DNA from: Planctomycetota bacterium
GTDB lineage: Bacteria; Planctomycetota; Phycisphaerae; SM23-33
Direction: 5' to 3'
Length of the DNA stretch: 6,965 nucleotides
Assembly (NCBI GenBank): GCA_021160865.1
Contig: JAGHBS010000020.1
Location: forward strand, 1 to 6,965
Positions 6,165 through 6,965 of this stretch are shown here, piece by piece. Below the pieces are notes generated by a model that saw nothing but the letters and a program-made list of their open reading frames with translations, made no database searches and was not told the origin of the DNA. A program made the position numbers and the translations under genes. How positions within the stretch are numbered: position 1 is the stretch's first letter; the number at the start of each line of letters is the position of its first letter.

Positions 6165-6965
6165 TCAGGTGGATTTGTCCTTTTCTGCAGGGCATTGTTG
6201 TTCGAGCAACTGCTCATAGGCGGCGATGAGTTTTTTCGTAATCGGTCCGGGCTTTTCGTCGCCGACCGGCTGACGATCGATTACCACCACGGGTCGAATG
6301 CCCGCTGTGGATGAAGTTAGAAACACCTCCTCGGCTGATACGAGGTCATCTGCTTTGAGGGGTATATTGTCATGGTAAGTGATATTGAGTTTCTCCGCCA
6401 GTTCCAGTACTACCTGACGGGTTATGCCGGCTAATACGGGCGTTTCCAGCGGCGGGGTCCATAGCTGACCATCACGGACGAGAAAGACATTGCAGAAACA
6501 CGCTTCAGCCAGCAGGTTTTCTTCGGTGTACCACAGGGCTTCATCTGCCCCAGCAGCTGCGGCTGCCTGACGGGCTAATATGCGCGAAAGATAGCAGCTG
6601 GTCTTCAGCCCCGTCGTCGGATCACCGGAGTATTGCTTCACTGCTGAGGTAATTACACTGATGCCCTTTTCGTACCATCTTCTCGGGTATGGCTCGAGCG
6701 GGGCTGCTGTTATCAATGCGGTTGGATTGTCCTGCCCGACAGGCCCGGGCGTGAGGGTTATCCTTATCCTCGCTTCGGATAGTTTATTTGCCTCAAGCAC
6801 CCCCTCAACCGCCTTGGTCAGGTCTTGGTGGTTGACGGTATAGCGGATGCCGATTTTATCAGCGGTACTTATCAGGCGATTGATATGCTCGTCTAATCGA
6901 AATGCCTTTCCATTGTGCGAGCGTAGCGTAGTAAAGACACCCGCACCATGCAAAAATCCTGTATC
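6165..6965 (-). CDS. class IV PLP aminotransferase or aminodeoxychorismate lyase (N-terminus outside window)
   Basis: The frame is open to the right edge, and the visible 266 residues begin DTGFLHGAGVFTTLR, the standard internal start of the fold-type IV core (DRGFxxGDGVFETLR). The N-terminal 20-30 residues are therefore missing, and the TTG at 6953 is an internal Leu codon, not a start. In fragment numbering, Arg23 of FRLDEHINRL lies in the PLP-phosphate region, Lys121 in GLKTSCYL is the Schiff-base lysine, Glu154 in LLAEACFCNVF contacts the PLP ring, and GITRQVVLELA is the conserved C-terminal helix. The family includes PabC (aminodeoxychorismate lyase), branched-chain aminotransferase and D-amino-acid aminotransferase. 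The neighbouring pabB suggests PabC, but the genes are convergent, not an operon, and the lysine motif KTSCYL is not the usual PabC one, so the substrate stays open. Cys at positions 156 and 158, in a stretch usually rich in Ser and Thr, is unusual. Confidence 0.82.
   Translation of the reverse strand, partial: DTGFLHGAGVFTTLRSHNGKAFRLDEHINRLISTADKIGIRYTVNHQDLTKAVEGVLEANKLSEARIRITLTPGPVGQDNPTALITAAPLEPYPRRWYEKGISVITSAVKQYSGDPTTGLKTSCYLSRILARQAAAAAGADEALWYTEENLLAEACFCNVFLVRDGQLWTPPLETPVLAGITRQVVLELAEKLNITYHDNIPLKADDLVSAEEVFLTSSTAGIRPVVVIDRQPVGDEKPGPITKKLIAAYEQLLEQQCPAEKDKST

Overview
The window (about 50% GC) is a compact bacterial chromosomal stretch of ordinary housekeeping and amino-acid metabolism genes, with no RNA gene, insertion sequence, CRISPR array or phage gene visible. 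The lineage cannot be fixed from the sequence alone. Shine-Dalgarno sites, consensus sigma-70 type promoters and bacterial protein families show it is bacterial. A deep-branching lineage such as Planctomycetota (Phycisphaerae-like) is my guess from the general look of the proteins, not something demonstrated.

Layout. (1) 3-512 (+): the C-terminal part of a TPR-repeat protein whose 5' end lies outside the window. (2) 554-911 (+): a good sigma-70 promoter followed by rpsT, ribosomal protein S20, with a GTG start. (3) 1024-3255 (-): tdh then kbl, a two-gene operon for threonine catabolism. Tdh oxidises L-threonine to 2-amino-3-ketobutyrate and Kbl cleaves that with CoA to glycine and acetyl-CoA. 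(4) 3324-3923 (+): a divergently transcribed HTH-cupin regulator, probably the local switch for tdh-kbl. (5) 4052-6119 (+): a nitroreductase-family flavoprotein overlapping pabB (aminodeoxychorismate synthase component I, folate pathway). (6) 6165-6965 (-): a class IV PLP aminotransferase/lyase, convergent with pabB and cut by the right edge. It may be the aminodeoxychorismate lyase that would complete p-aminobenzoate synthesis.

The most informative non-coding piece is the short tdh/regulator intergenic region (3256-3323). It holds a perfect 16-bp palindrome containing TATAAT on both strands. On the minus strand this pairs with a perfect TTGACA 16 bp away to give a full-consensus tdh promoter, whose -35 lies inside the first codons of the regulator gene. 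On the plus strand the same palindrome supplies the -10 of the regulator, placing its transcript start at or next to its ATG, so the regulator mRNA may be leaderless. A protein bound to the palindrome would cover both promoters. No gene-free stretch exceeds 300 bases. The gaps at 513-641, 912-1023, 3924-4051 and 6120-6164 hold only the promoter or terminator candidates listed, and no convincing terminator was found in 6120-6164.

I did not find a wholly new system. The leads are regulatory architecture and the unresolved substrates of the nitroreductase and the class IV enzyme.
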